NCBI RefSeq assembly: GCF_009362815.1
Contig: NZ_WHNX01000025.1
Span: forward strand, 1-40,501
Length of the DNA stretch: 40,501 bases
Direction of reading: 5' to 3'
From: Alkalibaculum sporogenes
GTDB taxonomy: Bacteria; Bacillota; Clostridia; Eubacteriales; Alkalibacteraceae
The notes under the pieces are model-generated. The model was not told the DNA's origin, did not search any database, and saw nothing but the letters and a program-made list of their open reading frames with translations. The first letter of the stretch is position 1, and every line of letters begins with the position of its first letter. Below, one piece after another: positions 7,891-18,252 of the stretch. The position numbers and the translations under genes were made by a program.

Positions 7891-8529
7891 ATGATGGATT
7901 TAAAAGTATTGACACAAGCAATGGGAGATTTAGAAGAAGATCAGGTAATGAATATGTTGAAAGAATTTGTATCTATGAATCCTTCAGAGGAAGAAGGACT
8001 GGAAGCTGTTGGTGCCTGCCAAGCAGGTATGGCGATTGTTGGTGATCTATTTGAAAAAGGAGATTATTTTGTAGGGGATTTGATCTTTGCAGGAGAACTT
8101 TTAACTAATGCAATTATTACCCTCAAACCCGTAATCGGTTCCTCCAGCTCAGCCACAGCAGGAAAAATTGTTTTAGGGACAGTTCACGGAGACCTTCACG
8201 ATATCGGTAAAAACATCTTTCGTAGTATGGCAGAAGCCGCAGGATTTAAAGTATATGATATTGGCATAGATCAACCTGTCAGTGCTTTTGTGGAAAAAGT
8301 GAAAGAAGTTAAACCAAATATCATTGGAATGAGTGGCGTACTTACACTCGCTTTAGAAGCGATGAAAGATACGGTAGATGGATTAAAAGAAGCAGGTCTC
8401 AGAGAAGATGTAAAAGTTATCATCGGAGGAAACCCTGTAACTAAAGAAGCTTGTTTACATATAGGAGCAGATGCTTTTACTACAAATGCAGCAGAAGGTG
8501 TAAAAATTTCTCAGGCTTGGGTAAAGTAA
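7891..8529 (+). CDS. intact corrinoid (B12-binding) methyl-transfer protein
   Basis: A 212-residue methionine-synthase-like corrinoid protein, the usual length for MtaC/MttC-type methyl carriers. Residues 1-90 are the helical cap domain (FEKGDYFVGDLIFAGEL). Residues about 92-212 are the Rossmann-like B12 domain with the DxHxxG lower-ligand motif D101-L-H103-D-I-G106 and a downstream IGMSGVLTLALEAM strand-loop. It shuttles a methyl group bound to cobalt between a substrate methyltransferase, probably the URO-D protein at 4564, and a tetrahydrofolate methyltransferase. It is the only undamaged one of three paralogues in this island. GGAGG precedes a double ATG; the second (7894) is an alternative start. 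Confidence 0.92.
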   Translation: MMDLKVLTQAMGDLEEDQVMNMLKEFVSMNPSEEEGLEAVGACQAGMAIVGDLFEKGDYFVGDLIFAGELLTNAIITLKPVIGSSSSATAGKIVLGTVHGDLHDIGKNIFRSMAEAAGFKVYDIGIDQPVSAFVEKVKEVKPNIIGMSGVLTLALEAMKDTVDGLKEAGLREDVKVIIGGNPVTKEACLHIGADAFTTNAAEGVKISQAWVK

Positions 8530-8564
8530 GTTTATCCTTTTTAGTAATAAATTTTAATGGTTAC

Positions 8565-8600
8565 AAATAATCAGAGGATTAATGATCCTTTGATTATTTT
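8565..8600 (+). terminator. terminator between the corrinoid gene and the mtgA relic
   Basis: AAATAATCAGAGGAT pairs with ATCCTTTGATTATTT over 15 positions (one G-T), with a 5-base loop and a short T-rich end. It would reduce readthrough from the intact corrinoid gene into the broken downstream gene. Confidence 0.65.
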
Positions 8601-8650
8601 AGAGGTAAGTATAAAAGAATTAAATTTATTCATTCGAGGAGGTATCACAA

Positions 8651-9459
8651 ATGATTATCATAGGAGAAAAAATAAACGGAGTAATCCCACCAGTTAAAAA
8701 AGCAATTGAGGAAAGAGATGTAGAGTTTATCAGAAACAGAGCAATCCAACAAGCAGAAGCAGGAGCGAGATTATATTGACATATGTGCAGTGATAGTACC
8801 AAATGTTGAAGTTGAGACATTAAAATGGCTGATTGATATTGTACAAGAGGCAGTAAATACCCCAATATGCATTGACAGTCCAGATCCATTCTTTTTAAAA
8901 GCAGTTCTCCCTTTTATCAAAAAACCAGGTTTAATTAACTCTGTTAATTTGGAGAAAATAACAGGAACAGATCAGGAATGTAATTTTCCCATTAATAGAA
9001 GGAACAGAGTGGGGTGTTGTAGCACTAACTTGTGACAGCGAACACGGTACACCACAAGACGTACCAACGAGAGTTGAAATTACAAAAGGTATTGTTGAAA
9101 AAGCAGCGAAATATGGAATCCCACCAGAAAGAATTCATATAGATCCATTGGTAATGGCACTTTCTACAGATAATAACTCGCTTTTAAACTTCATCGATAG
9201 CATAACGTAAATTAAAGGCATTTATCCTACAATCAAAATTACTTCAGGACTAAGCAACATCTCATTTGGTATGCCGGCAAGAAAACTTATAAATCAGAAT
9301 TTTATGACTCTCGCAATCTATGCTGGTATGGATTCAGCTATCATGGACCCATTAAATAATGGTATCATGAGTTCAATTTTTGCGACAGAAGCACTACTCG
9401 GAAGAGATAGACATACCAGAAAATTCTCAGCAGCTGTCAGAAAAGGAAGAATTAGCTAA
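8651..9459 (+). pseudogene. mtgA: decayed methyltetrahydrofolate:corrinoid methyltransferase (MtgA/AcsE-like)
   Basis: Joining three frames gives almost a whole MtgA/pterin-binding methyltransferase. It begins MIIIGEKINGVIPPVKKAIE and continues with PICIDSPDPFFLKAVLPFIKKPGLINSV in a second frame. A third frame gives PLIEGTEWGVVALTCD, IHIDPLVMALSTDNNSLLNF, ITSGLSNISFGMPARKLINQ and IMDPLNNGIMSSIFATEALLGRDRH. An extra base near 8768 leads to TGA at 8777; a second frameshift lies near 8983-8987; TAA at 9208 interrupts DSIT/IKGIYP. The intact enzyme would move methyl from the corrinoid protein to tetrahydrofolate, so losing it removes the dedicated exit step of the pathway. GAGGAGG lies before the original ATG. 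Confidence 0.9.
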
Positions 9460-9790
9460 AAAATAATACAGGTAGTATAAGCACTATAATTATAATAATA
9501 ATGCTAGTTAATCAATGTAAATCATCGGTTATATTTGATGAACTAGAAGCATATCATGGATAAAAAATATTCAAAATATGTTGGGAAGATAAGGTGATTT
9601 TAAAAAGCAAAAAAATCTAATGCAATGAAAAAAGGATTTTAAAGTAATTCATTCAAGATTTGTATTGTAGCAATCACCTATAAAAGACCAGTCCAAATTA
9701 TTGCAGTAAATATATATCATGTTAATGACGCTACTATAAAGAAGTACATACAGGAACATCAAAAGCACACATAGCAAGGAAGGGATAATA
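9460..9790. other. spacer without recognisable gene
   Basis: AT-rich with many stops in all frames. Only AAGGAAGGGA at the right end, the ribosome site of the decayed corrinoid copy at 9791, is identifiable. Confidence 0.4.
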
Positions 9791-10425
9791 ATGGACTTAA
9801 AAGCGTTAAAACAGGGCATAGCGGATTTAGAAGAGAAAAAAATAATGAAAATGTTAAGTGACTTTGTAACTTCTAATCCAACGGAAGAGGAAGGACTAAA
9901 AGCAATAGTTGCATGTCAGGAAGGTATGGTAACTGTAGGGGACTTATTTGAAAAAGGAGAATACTTTGTAGGCGATCTATCTTTGCGGGTGAATTATTAA
10001 TAGATGCAATCGAAGTATTAAAACCAGTAATAGGTAATGGAAATGCAACTACCGTTGGGAAAATTGTGCTAGGTACAGTTTAAGGTGATCTACATGATAT
10101 AGGGAAAAATATTTTTAAGATTATGTCAGAAGCAGCAGGATTAGAAGTGATTGACATAGGAATAAACCAACCAGTAAGTGCCTTTGTAGAGAAAGTATAA
10201 GAAGTTAAACCAAATATTGTGGGAATGAGTGGCGTACTTACACTAACACTTGATGCCATGAAGGATACTGTAGACGACTAAAAAAAGCCGGGCTTAAGGG
10301 ATATTGTAAAGATAATTATCGGTGGAAATGCCGTGAGTAAGGCAGCGTGTGTTCATATTGGAGCGGATGAATTTACAACAAACACAGATGAAGGGGTAAA
10401 AATATCTCTAGGCTGGGTGAAATGA
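9791..10425 (+). pseudogene. decayed corrinoid methyl-transfer protein, copy 3
   Basis: It begins MDLKALKQGIADLEEKKIMK, closely matching the intact copy at 7891. It stays in frame for 69 codons, then loses one base near 9980 (GDL-IFAGEL). In the corrected frame the rest reads to the normal end GVKISLGWVK, but three TAA codons interrupt it at 10081, 10198 and 10279. The DLHDIG B12 motif itself is intact just after the first TAA. The even spread of lesions over an otherwise well-preserved reading frame indicates recent loss rather than an old relic. Confidence 0.9.
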
Positions 10426-10648
10426 TTTTTGTATTTTGTGTTAATACTGAGAGAAATTATTATATTCTGCCATTTGCAGATTTGTAATTTGGTATGAAAT
10501 TATATATAAGGCGGCAAATAATTAAAAAATGAAATAGACATTAGAATAACCTCACTTGAAACTGTTACGGTGAACCGTACCATAAGTAAGGTTAGATTAT
10601 GAGTTTATAATGACTAGTATAATCAATTAAATACAATGCAGTAATATT

Positions 10649-10688
10649 AATAATCCCCAAGAACAAAATTTCTAGGGATTATTTTTTA
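10649..10688 (+). terminator. rho-independent terminator
   Basis: AATAATCCC (10649-10657) pairs with GGGATTATT (10675-10683), a 9 bp stem followed by TTTTATT. It closes the methyl-transfer island and insulates the Rhs promoter. Confidence 0.75.
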
Positions 10689-10727
10689 TTGCTTTATAAG
10701 AATCGTTCGACAAATTACAATATATGA

Positions 10728-10757
10728 TTGACAAAATAATGCATCGTAACCTATTAT
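10728..10757 (+). promoter_or_regulatory. promoter of the Rhs gene
   Basis: TTGACA (10728-10733) and TATTAT (10752-10757) with an 18-base spacer, about 80 bases before the start codon. Confidence 0.55.
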
Positions 10758-10839
10758 TAATACATTATATTCAATAATATAACAATAAATTACTATTGTG
10801 GTGCTATTGAGAAAAATTATAAGAAGATAGGTGATAGCT

Positions 10840-13800
10840 ATGATACGGATTTATAAGTCAAAATTGTATAAAATAATTAGTATCGTACTCGTATTTACAA
10901 TGGTTTTTTCATGTGTAAGTACACCATTTAGTAGCATTAGAAAGGTACAAGCAGAAGCGACCAGAGTCGAAGAAAAATCAAAAGAAGAAGATGAAAATGA
11001 ATCAGTTCAAGTATATGAAGAAAATACAGAGAATGCTACCATTTATGATAATGGAGATGGAACCAAAACAGCTTACATATACTCAGAGCCAATTAGGTAT
11101 AAAGATGAAGAAGGCAAACTATTAGAAATTGATAACACCATTGTCCCCTTAAGTGAAAAAGAGAAGTCTTCTTTAGACAAAGATGATTACTATGCAAAAA
11201 ATAAATCCAATGAAGTAAGCGTATACCTTCCAAGCGATCTTATGGAAGACGAAAATAACGTTCTTGTCGAAAAAGACAAATACATAATCAAAATGAAGCC
11301 TCTATATGAAAAACAAGTACCATTACAAGATAAACAAGAACCCTCTGAAATGATAGAGAAGGAAGTAAAACAAGAAGATGGAACTGTGGTTACGGAACCA
11401 ATCTCTATAGAATATCAAAGCAACTTTGATGAAAACGTTAATATTGAATATCAACCTATAAATGACGGTGTCAAACAAAATATCATCCTCTATGAAAAAC
11501 CAGAAATAAATACATTTCGTTATGAAGTAAAACTCGAAGGACTATACCCAGAGAGGCAAGAAGATGGCAGATTTCTATTATTAGATAAAATAAGCAAGAA
11601 AGTGGTAGGACAATTTCAAGAGTGTTTTATGATGGATTCATCAGAACCCTATAATTACTCAGAAGATATTACTATGGAATTAGAAGAAATAAGCACAGGA
11701 ACATATCATCTGTCTATTTCTGTAGACGAAGGTTTTCTAACTGATCCTAAAAACAAATACCCAATAATTATTGATCCAACAGTGACGATGACTGGAGCAA
11801 GTGGTACTCATGATACTTATGTACAAAGTGGCTATGCTAGCAGCAACTATCATACAAGTGATCACTTACGAACAGGCTGGGATAGTTCAACTGGAAAAAT
11901 TAGAAGTTATATAAAATTTAATCTCCCTGACATTGCAGGAGGACTCATTACAGATGCCAAAGTTAAGTTCTATGAATTTACAGGTAATACAACTTCAGCC
12001 TATGTTGATCTTTATAGAGCAGCAAGTTCATGGTCACCTTCGTCAATTACGTGGAATAATCAGCCAGGAACTACTGGAAGTTCTTATGATAGAGATGTAG
12101 TAGATCGATCAGGTTATCATGAATGGGTAATTCCAGATTTAGTGAGCCAGTGGTATTCAGGAGCAGTAGCTAATAATGGATTTGTATTGAGAGACAGCAC
12201 TGAGAACTTAAGATACAGAAAATTTTATTCCTCAGATAGTGGTTCCAATAAACCAGTATTAACTATTACGTATACAGCAAAACCTACAGCACCAAATGTA
12301 ATTATGACAGGAAGTGGGACAAACTCTGCTACCAGCTATTCAACTATAAGTTGGTCAGCAGTTAGTGGAGCGACTAGTTATAAAGTAGGTATATACAATG
12401 GTTATAAATACGAGTGGTTTAGTGCAGGTTCTTCCACGAGTTGGACAAGTAAAGGGAAAAAAATATGGCCAACAACTAGTCAGATATCAGCTATATCGCC
12501 TCCCAATGCTACTGTGCTACGTACGGATGGTACAGGGATTGAACTACCAAATGATCCTAAAGCATTATATGTTAAGCAAGCTTCGGGATATGAAACAAGA
12601 AACAATTACGCATTTAAATTAAGAGCCTATAATAGCTATAATCAATATACAGAAACAGCGGCAGTATCAGCGAATGCCATAGATACCACAAAACCAAATA
12701 AACCAACATCTGTAACTGCAACACTTGCAAGTATGGCAGTGAATAGTGGTAAAAGTGCAAGTATATCCGCTTCGTGGCCGGCAGTAACGGACTTACCGAC
12801 ATTTTCTAACTCAGGAATCAAACAATATCGAGCACAATTATACATAAATGGTGCATTAAACGAAGAAAAAGTTATTACTACAACTTCTGTAAGCTTTAGC
12901 AATAAACCAGACAATGCTACAGCCTATATAAAGGTTCGTGCTGAAGATAACAAAGCGAACACATCAGATTTTACTCAGTCAAGTACCCTAACTATCCCTG
13001 ACAGGACTCCACCTACAGGGCCTACCACGTTGACTCTAAATCCATCAGGATGGACCAATACAAGTTCATTAATCCTGAATTGGTCAGGAGCCAGTGATGC
13101 AAATAGTGGACTAGCAAAGATTCAATATAAAATTGACTCAGGTTCTTGGACAGATACTGGTGTAACAACAGCAAGCGGTACCAAGACAATAACGACCTCA
13201 ACACTTACCAATGGGCAACATACAATACATATAAGGGCCTTAGATAAACAAGGGAACTATACAGTAACACCAAAGACGGCTATCTACTATAGAGATGCTA
13301 CAGCACCTGCAGCCGTGATAACCTCTCCAACTTTAAATAGTGTTGTTCATGGGTCCATTAACGTAGTTGGTACAGCTAGTGACGCAAATTTTAAAAACTA
13401 CAAGGTTGAGATATCACCAACAGGAGTAGAAAGTTGGACACTAATAGGTACCATTAAAACCGTGGCTGTTACAAATGGAACGCTACAAAGTATCAACACC
13501 AAAAACTACCCAGACGGGAATTACAAAATAAGACTTACTGTAACAGACAATAATAATACAAGCACTAAAGTTATTGATTATATTACCATCGATAATACAG
13601 CAGATGGAAGTGGCGTTATTATTACCTCCCCTGAAAGAGGAGGTCTCATAGATGGAAAAGTCGATATATGGGGGATTGCAGACGAGGCAACCTTTGTAAA
13701 TGCAACTATTAGCTATGGGTTAGGTACAACTCCTACACAGTGGCAAACCATAGGGAACTTATCAGAACCAATTTCAGAGGAAAATGTCCTGGCTACATGG

Positions 13801-16800
13801 GATACAACAGGAATTAATCCAGGAACTTATACCCTTAAGCTTTCAGTAACTGATGGAGCAGGTAATATCATTAATAAAACAAGAGAAGTCCTTATCCCAG
13901 AGAGGGTAAAAGTAACAGCTCTAGGCACAGAAGACAGTTATCCATACGCCTCTGTTACTAAGGGAGAGATTAATACCGTCACAGGCAACCTCATCATAAG
14001 TGCAACAGATGCAAATATCCCTGTAGGTGTAGGACCAGAAATTAGTTTTGGAAGAACCTACAATAGCGTGGATAAGACACTAGGGCTACTAGGATGGGGA
14101 TGGAATGTTAATATTCCTCAACTAAATGAAAATGCAGATCAATCCGTCACCATTACAGACGAGACTGGCGCAAAATATACCTTTGCCTACGATACAGAAA
14201 TAGGAAAATACTCATCTCCACAGGGACACTATGAAACCTTGATAAAAGATACAGAAGGAATTTATACGCTACAATACAAGGGCGGAAATAAAACTATCTT
14301 TAATAATACAGAGAACAAAGTGCATATTATTGATAACAATGATTACATGGTCACATATGAGATAACAGATACAAACGTCACTATCACAGATAGTTTCTAT
14401 AGAACCATGACCATGATAATAGACCCAACATACAAGAGAATTGTGAAAATAGAATATGGGAATGAAGACCCAGATATCTTAGCACAATATGAGTATGATA
14501 AGAATAATAACCTATCAAAAGTTATAGGACTAGGAGGAGCAGAAACTACTTATACCTATGACAAAGAACATAACCTAAAAACCATCACTACTCCAAATGA
14601 GAATGAGAAGATAGCACAATTAGAAGAAGATGAAGAGTATACACCGAAAAGAACCAACTACAACTATGAGTCAGGAAAACTAGTAGAAACCACAGATACC
14701 CAAGGGGTATCTACTACTATTACCTATAATGGAGATTACATTACAGTTGTATTTGCACCTGAAACATCAAATACAAGAGTCAAAGAGTACCATAAGGATG
14801 AACAAAATAGGCTAGTTAAGCTAGTAGATGTAAATAATGAAGATAAAGATGAGAGTAGAGAAACTATATATGAGTATTTAGATGAAAATAATCCTAGATT
14901 ATATACGAAAGCAATCACAAAGAAAGTCGTTGATTCAGTAGAAAGTGGTGAAAAATTACAATACGACTACAATGCATCTGGTGATACCATAGCAGAGACA
15001 GACTATGCTGGACTCATGACCATATATGCTTATGATGAACATGGAGAACTACTCACAAAAACAGACCCAGATGGTAAAGTGACTACCCATACATATGATG
15101 AAAATCATAATCTCATTAGTGATGGAGAAACAACATATCATTATAATGACAAATATCTTTTAGAAAAAACCGTAGACAAAGAAGGGACTCAAACTACCCA
15201 TAAATATGATGAAAAAGGATATAGAATCAGTACCACCGATACCACTGGAAAAGTGATATCAACCACTACCTATGACGGTGTAGGTAGAATAGTAAAAGAA
15301 ACCAGTGACGAAAAAACAAGCACCTATACTTACGATCAAGCAAACAATACTACTACCATTACAGAAGAAATACCGGCATCAGAGAGTACAGAAGCGAAGA
15401 CCCTAATTACTACCTATACCTATGACAAAGAAAATAATAAAACAACAGAAAAAACTCCAGAAGAAGTACTCTATGCCTATACCTATGATTCTTTAGGAAA
15501 TGTCACCAAAACAGTTGCAGAGGATTCAGATGGAGAAGTGAGTATAGAAGAAGAAGTAGCCTATATTCCAGGTACAAGTGATATAGAGAGCATTAGCGAT
15601 GCAGACGGAAATACAGTAGAATATACCTATGACGAAGTAACAGGAGAAGTAGCAACTCAGACAGATCCACAGGGACAAGTTACAGAGTATACTTATGACA
15701 CCATGGATAGAGTAACTACTGTATCCACAGAAGCTAATGGTACACCTATTACAAATGCATATACATATGAAAAAGACAAGTTGAAAACCATTACCCATAA
15801 TGGATTTGACTACAGCTTTGGATACGATAATGAAGGCAACAACACTACCATAAGTGTAGGGGACCAAAATTTAATTACAAATTCGTTTCAAACAGGTAAA
15901 CTAACCAGTACTCAGTATGCTAACGATACAAGTTTACTGATACAATATACATATAATGAAAATGACAAATTAACCGGCAAGAAGTATAATGAAGATGTTA
16001 AATTTGCATATGAATACTATAGCAATGCAGAAACTGACGGCAACTATTTAGGATCACTAAAAACTTTGACAGATAAAGTAAACGACGTAATATACACCTA
16101 CACTTATGACGACAAAGGTAGAGTAATACGTATAGAAGATAATTCGCCAGTAGGCAATAGTATAACCTACACCTATACCAATTCAGATACCATAGAAACC
16201 ATTACCTATACCATAGATAATCAAAGCAAAACCTTGACTTACACCTATGACGAAAACAACCGTTCAAAAGAAATTGCCTTTGGAACAGGCAAAATTACCA
16301 ATAAATATGACAGCCTAGGCAGAGTAAATGGAAGGGTGGTAAGTGATAGTAACAAGACTGTATTAAGTACAGAATACACATATAAAAATGTAGAAGGATC
16401 ACAAACAAAAACCACAGAAAAGATCCAAAGAATCAAGAACAACAATAAAGAGATCAACTACGAATATGATGCAAAAGGCAATATTATCAGTATCAAATCA
16501 GGAGATAAAACCACTAGCTACACCTACGACGAATTAAACCAGCTTACAAGAGAAAACAACGCAGATACTGGGAAAACCGTTATCTACACCTACGATAATG
16601 GTGGCAATATCACACAAAAACAAGAATACAATTACACAACAGGTGAAATCTCAGAAGAACCAGTATTAGAAGTAGCCTATACCTATGGAGATGATGCTTG
16701 GAAGGATAAACTAACAGCCTATGGCGATAAAGAAATCACCTATGATGCCATAGGAAACCCTTTAACCTACGGCAACATGACTTTTAGCTGGGAAGCAGGA

Positions 16801-18243
16801 AGACTCTTAAAGGGATTGACTATTAAGAATGAAGTGTTACCAACAACAGAATCACCAGAAGAACCTCCAACAGAACCTGAAGAAACATCAGTACCAGAGG
16901 AACCTCAGGATCCACCGGTAGATGGAGATGAAGATGCAACTCCAGATACAATAGTAACAGAAGAAGGTACTGAAACAACAGAAAATCCAGAAGTAACACC
17001 AACAGAAGGTGGAACCACTCAAACTGAAGAAAGCCCCTTAAGTACAACAGAGACCACAAGTGAAGTTGTGGAAGGGGAAACAACACCAACTGTAGAAGAA
17101 CCTACATCTTCACAAGAGACCACTACAGAACCAATGGTAACAGAAGATCCAGAACAACCAGAAACCACTACAGAACCAGAACCAGAACAATCACAAGTTA
17201 CCCAGACAACAACCGAAGATACCATCATTACCTACAAGTACAACGATTCAGGTATCAGAACAGAAAAGACAGTAAATGGAGTAACCACAAAGTACTTCCT
17301 ATCAGGAGACAAGGTAATCAGAGAAACCAATGGAACAGATACCATCTGGTATACCTACGACTCTGCAGATAACCTAATATCTATGAATCTAAATGGGACA
17401 GAATACTACTATGTGAGAAATGCTCAAAGTGATATTATTGGAATAGTAGATGGAGCAGGAGAAGAGGTAGTATCCTATACTTATGACAGTTGGGGTAAGT
17501 TAGTCTCTATTGATGGAAGTTTAAAAGATACTGTAGGAGAGAAGAATCCTTATAGATATAGAGGATATCGGTATGATACCGAGACAGGATTATATTATCT
17601 ACAGAGCAGGTATTATAATGCTGAGTGGGGTAGGTTTGTTAATGGGGATAGTATAATTAATGCAGATATAAACTCCCATAATTATAATGTATATATATAT
17701 GTAGGAAATAATCCTATAAATAGAGTTGATCCATCAGGATATATTATTGAAACTATTATAGATATCGCAAGTATTGGTTGGAGTTTAAATGATCTGGCTA
17801 AAAATCCCAGTTGGGTAAATTTAGGGTTTCTAGCTTGGGATGTAGGCGCGACGGTATTACCTTTCATTCCTGGTTCATATACATATAAAAGTGCAAAGTT
17901 AGTTAAGGGTGTTTCTAAGTTAAGAAAATTTACTAGCTTCAATTTTAGACATAATTTAACTAGAGTTATAGGAGTTGCACCTAAATATATGGGGAAGGTA
18001 GAAGCACATCATATTTTACCTCAAACACAAAAGTTTCGAAACTATTTTACTAAAAGATTTAAGAACATTCATGATCCTAGGTTTGGAACATGGGTCAATT
18101 CTGCAACTCATAGAAAGTGGAGCTATGCTTATAATAAAGATTGGGAATTATTTATTAAAAATAATCCAAGTGCATCTGCAAGTAAAATATTAAAGTATGG
18201 ACGAGAATTAGCTAAGAAATATAAATTTAAAACACATTTTTAG
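10840..18243 (+). CDS. secreted Rhs/YD-repeat polymorphic toxin, WapA-like, with His-rich nuclease-type tip
   Basis: About 2467 residues from ATG 10840 (AGGTGA 5 bases upstream; GTG 10831 is an alternative). A secretion signal spans residues 1-40: KSKLYK, a hydrophobic core, then either VFS-C (weak lipobox) or VQA-EA (signal peptidase I). Next come a WapA-type N-terminal region, a DNRLRE-like module (about 320-480), FN3/Ig-like repeats (about 485-1025), and a DUF6531-like start of the Rhs barrel (SFGRTYNSVDKTLGLLGWGW). Dozens of YTYD repeats follow. A Thr/Glu/Pro-rich insert (about 1998-2126) splits the barrel. The Rhs core ends TGLYYLQSRYYNAEWGRFVN and NNPINRVDPSG. The variable tip (about 2290-2467) has EAHHILPQ (H2390, H2391) and NIHDPRFGTW, resembling the DUF2380/SitA5-SitA6 HNH-like toxins. 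Contact-dependent killing is inferred. Confidence 0.9.
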   Translation: MIRIYKSKLYKIISIVLVFTMVFSCVSTPFSSIRKVQAEATRVEEKSKEEDENESVQVYEENTENATIYDNGDGTKTAYIYSEPIRYKDEEGKLLEIDNTIVPLSEKEKSSLDKDDYYAKNKSNEVSVYLPSDLMEDENNVLVEKDKYIIKMKPLYEKQVPLQDKQEPSEMIEKEVKQEDGTVVTEPISIEYQSNFDENVNIEYQPINDGVKQNIILYEKPEINTFRYEVKLEGLYPERQEDGRFLLLDKISKKVVGQFQECFMMDSSEPYNYSEDITMELEEISTGTYHLSISVDEGFLTDPKNKYPIIIDPTVTMTGASGTHDTYVQSGYASSNYHTSDHLRTGWDSSTGKIRSYIKFNLPDIAGGLITDAKVKFYEFTGNTTSAYVDLYRAASSWSPSSITWNNQPGTTGSSYDRDVVDRSGYHEWVIPDLVSQWYSGAVANNGFVLRDSTENLRYRKFYSSDSGSNKPVLTITYTAKPTAPNVIMTGSGTNSATSYSTISWSAVSGATSYKVGIYNGYKYEWFSAGSSTSWTSKGKKIWPTTSQISAISPPNATVLRTDGTGIELPNDPKALYVKQASGYETRNNYAFKLRAYNSYNQYTETAAVSANAIDTTKPNKPTSVTATLASMAVNSGKSASISASWPAVTDLPTFSNSGIKQYRAQLYINGALNEEKVITTTSVSFSNKPDNATAYIKVRAEDNKANTSDFTQSSTLTIPDRTPPTGPTTLTLNPSGWTNTSSLILNWSGASDANSGLAKIQYKIDSGSWTDTGVTTASGTKTITTSTLTNGQHTIHIRALDKQGNYTVTPKTAIYYRDATAPAAVITSPTLNSVVHGSINVVGTASDANFKNYKVEISPTGVESWTLIGTIKTVAVTNGTLQSINTKNYPDGNYKIRLTVTDNNNTSTKVIDYITIDNTADGSGVIITSPERGGLIDGKVDIWGIADEATFVNATISYGLGTTPTQWQTIGNLSEPISEENVLATWDTTGINPGTYTLKLSVTDGAGNIINKTREVLIPERVKVTALGTEDSYPYASVTKGEINTVTGNLIISATDANIPVGVGPEISFGRTYNSVDKTLGLLGWGWNVNIPQLNENADQSVTITDETGAKYTFAYDTEIGKYSSPQGHYETLIKDTEGIYTLQYKGGNKTIFNNTENKVHIIDNNDYMVTYEITDTNVTITDSFYRTMTMIIDPTYKRIVKIEYGNEDPDILAQYEYDKNNNLSKVIGLGGAETTYTYDKEHNLKTITTPNENEKIAQLEEDEEYTPKRTNYNYESGKLVETTDTQGVSTTITYNGDYITVVFAPETSNTRVKEYHKDEQNRLVKLVDVNNEDKDESRETIYEYLDENNPRLYTKAITKKVVDSVESGEKLQYDYNASGDTIAETDYAGLMTIYAYDEHGELLTKTDPDGKVTTHTYDENHNLISDGETTYHYNDKYLLEKTVDKEGTQTTHKYDEKGYRISTTDTTGKVISTTTYDGVGRIVKETSDEKTSTYTYDQANNTTTITEEIPASESTEAKTLITTYTYDKENNKTTEKTPEEVLYAYTYDSLGNVTKTVAEDSDGEVSIEEEVAYIPGTSDIESISDADGNTVEYTYDEVTGEVATQTDPQGQVTEYTYDTMDRVTTVSTEANGTPITNAYTYEKDKLKTITHNGFDYSFGYDNEGNNTTISVGDQNLITNSFQTGKLTSTQYANDTSLLIQYTYNENDKLTGKKYNEDVKFAYEYYSNAETDGNYLGSLKTLTDKVNDVIYTYTYDDKGRVIRIEDNSPVGNSITYTYTNSDTIETITYTIDNQSKTLTYTYDENNRSKEIAFGTGKITNKYDSLGRVNGRVVSDSNKTVLSTEYTYKNVEGSQTKTTEKIQRIKNNNKEINYEYDAKGNIISIKSGDKTTSYTYDELNQLTRENNADTGKTVIYTYDNGGNITQKQEYNYTTGEISEEPVLEVAYTYGDDAWKDKLTAYGDKEITYDAIGNPLTYGNMTFSWEAGRLLKGLTIKNEVLPTTESPEEPPTEPEETSVPEEPQDPPVDGDEDATPDTIVTEEGTETTENPEVTPTEGGTTQTEESPLSTTETTSEVVEGETTPTVEEPTSSQETTTEPMVTEDPEQPETTTEPEPEQSQVTQTTTEDTIITYKYNDSGIRTEKTVNGVTTKYFLSGDKVIRETNGTDTIWYTYDSADNLISMNLNGTEYYYVRNAQSDIIGIVDGAGEEVVSYTYDSWGKLVSIDGSLKDTVGEKNPYRYRGYRYDTETGLYYLQSRYYNAEWGRFVNGDSIINADINSHNYNVYIYVGNNPINRVDPSGYIIETIIDIASIGWSLNDLAKNPSWVNLGFLAWDVGATVLPFIPGSYTYKSAKLVKGVSKLRKFTSFNFRHNLTRVIGVAPKYMGKVEAHHILPQTQKFRNYFTKRFKNIHDPRFGTWVNSATHRKWSYAYNKDWELFIKNNPSASASKILKYGRELAKKYKFKTHF

Positions 18244-18252
18244 GAGGGGAAA

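Larger units (their letters stand above)
10426..10839. other. intergenic region upstream of the Rhs gene
   Basis: No coding frame of note. It holds a small hairpin ACGGT-GA-ACCGT (about 10567-10578), a terminator (10649-10688) and a good promoter (10728-10757). The 12-mer TACCATAAGTAA (10578-10589) recurs at 19901-19912 beyond the Rhs locus. Confidence 0.4.

Noticed and set aside
9791-10425. Recoding of TAA codons as sense in the third corrinoid copy
   Set aside because: A frameshift is also present, and intact neighbouring genes use TAA as a normal stop. Decay is simpler than recoding; there is also no in-frame TAG where pyrrolysine would be expected.
16823-17228. Two overlapping minus-strand frames opposite the Thr/Glu/Pro-rich block of the Rhs gene
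   Set aside because: Their Leu/Val/Ser-rich composition is simply the mirror of repetitive Glu/Pro/Thr codons on the + strand.
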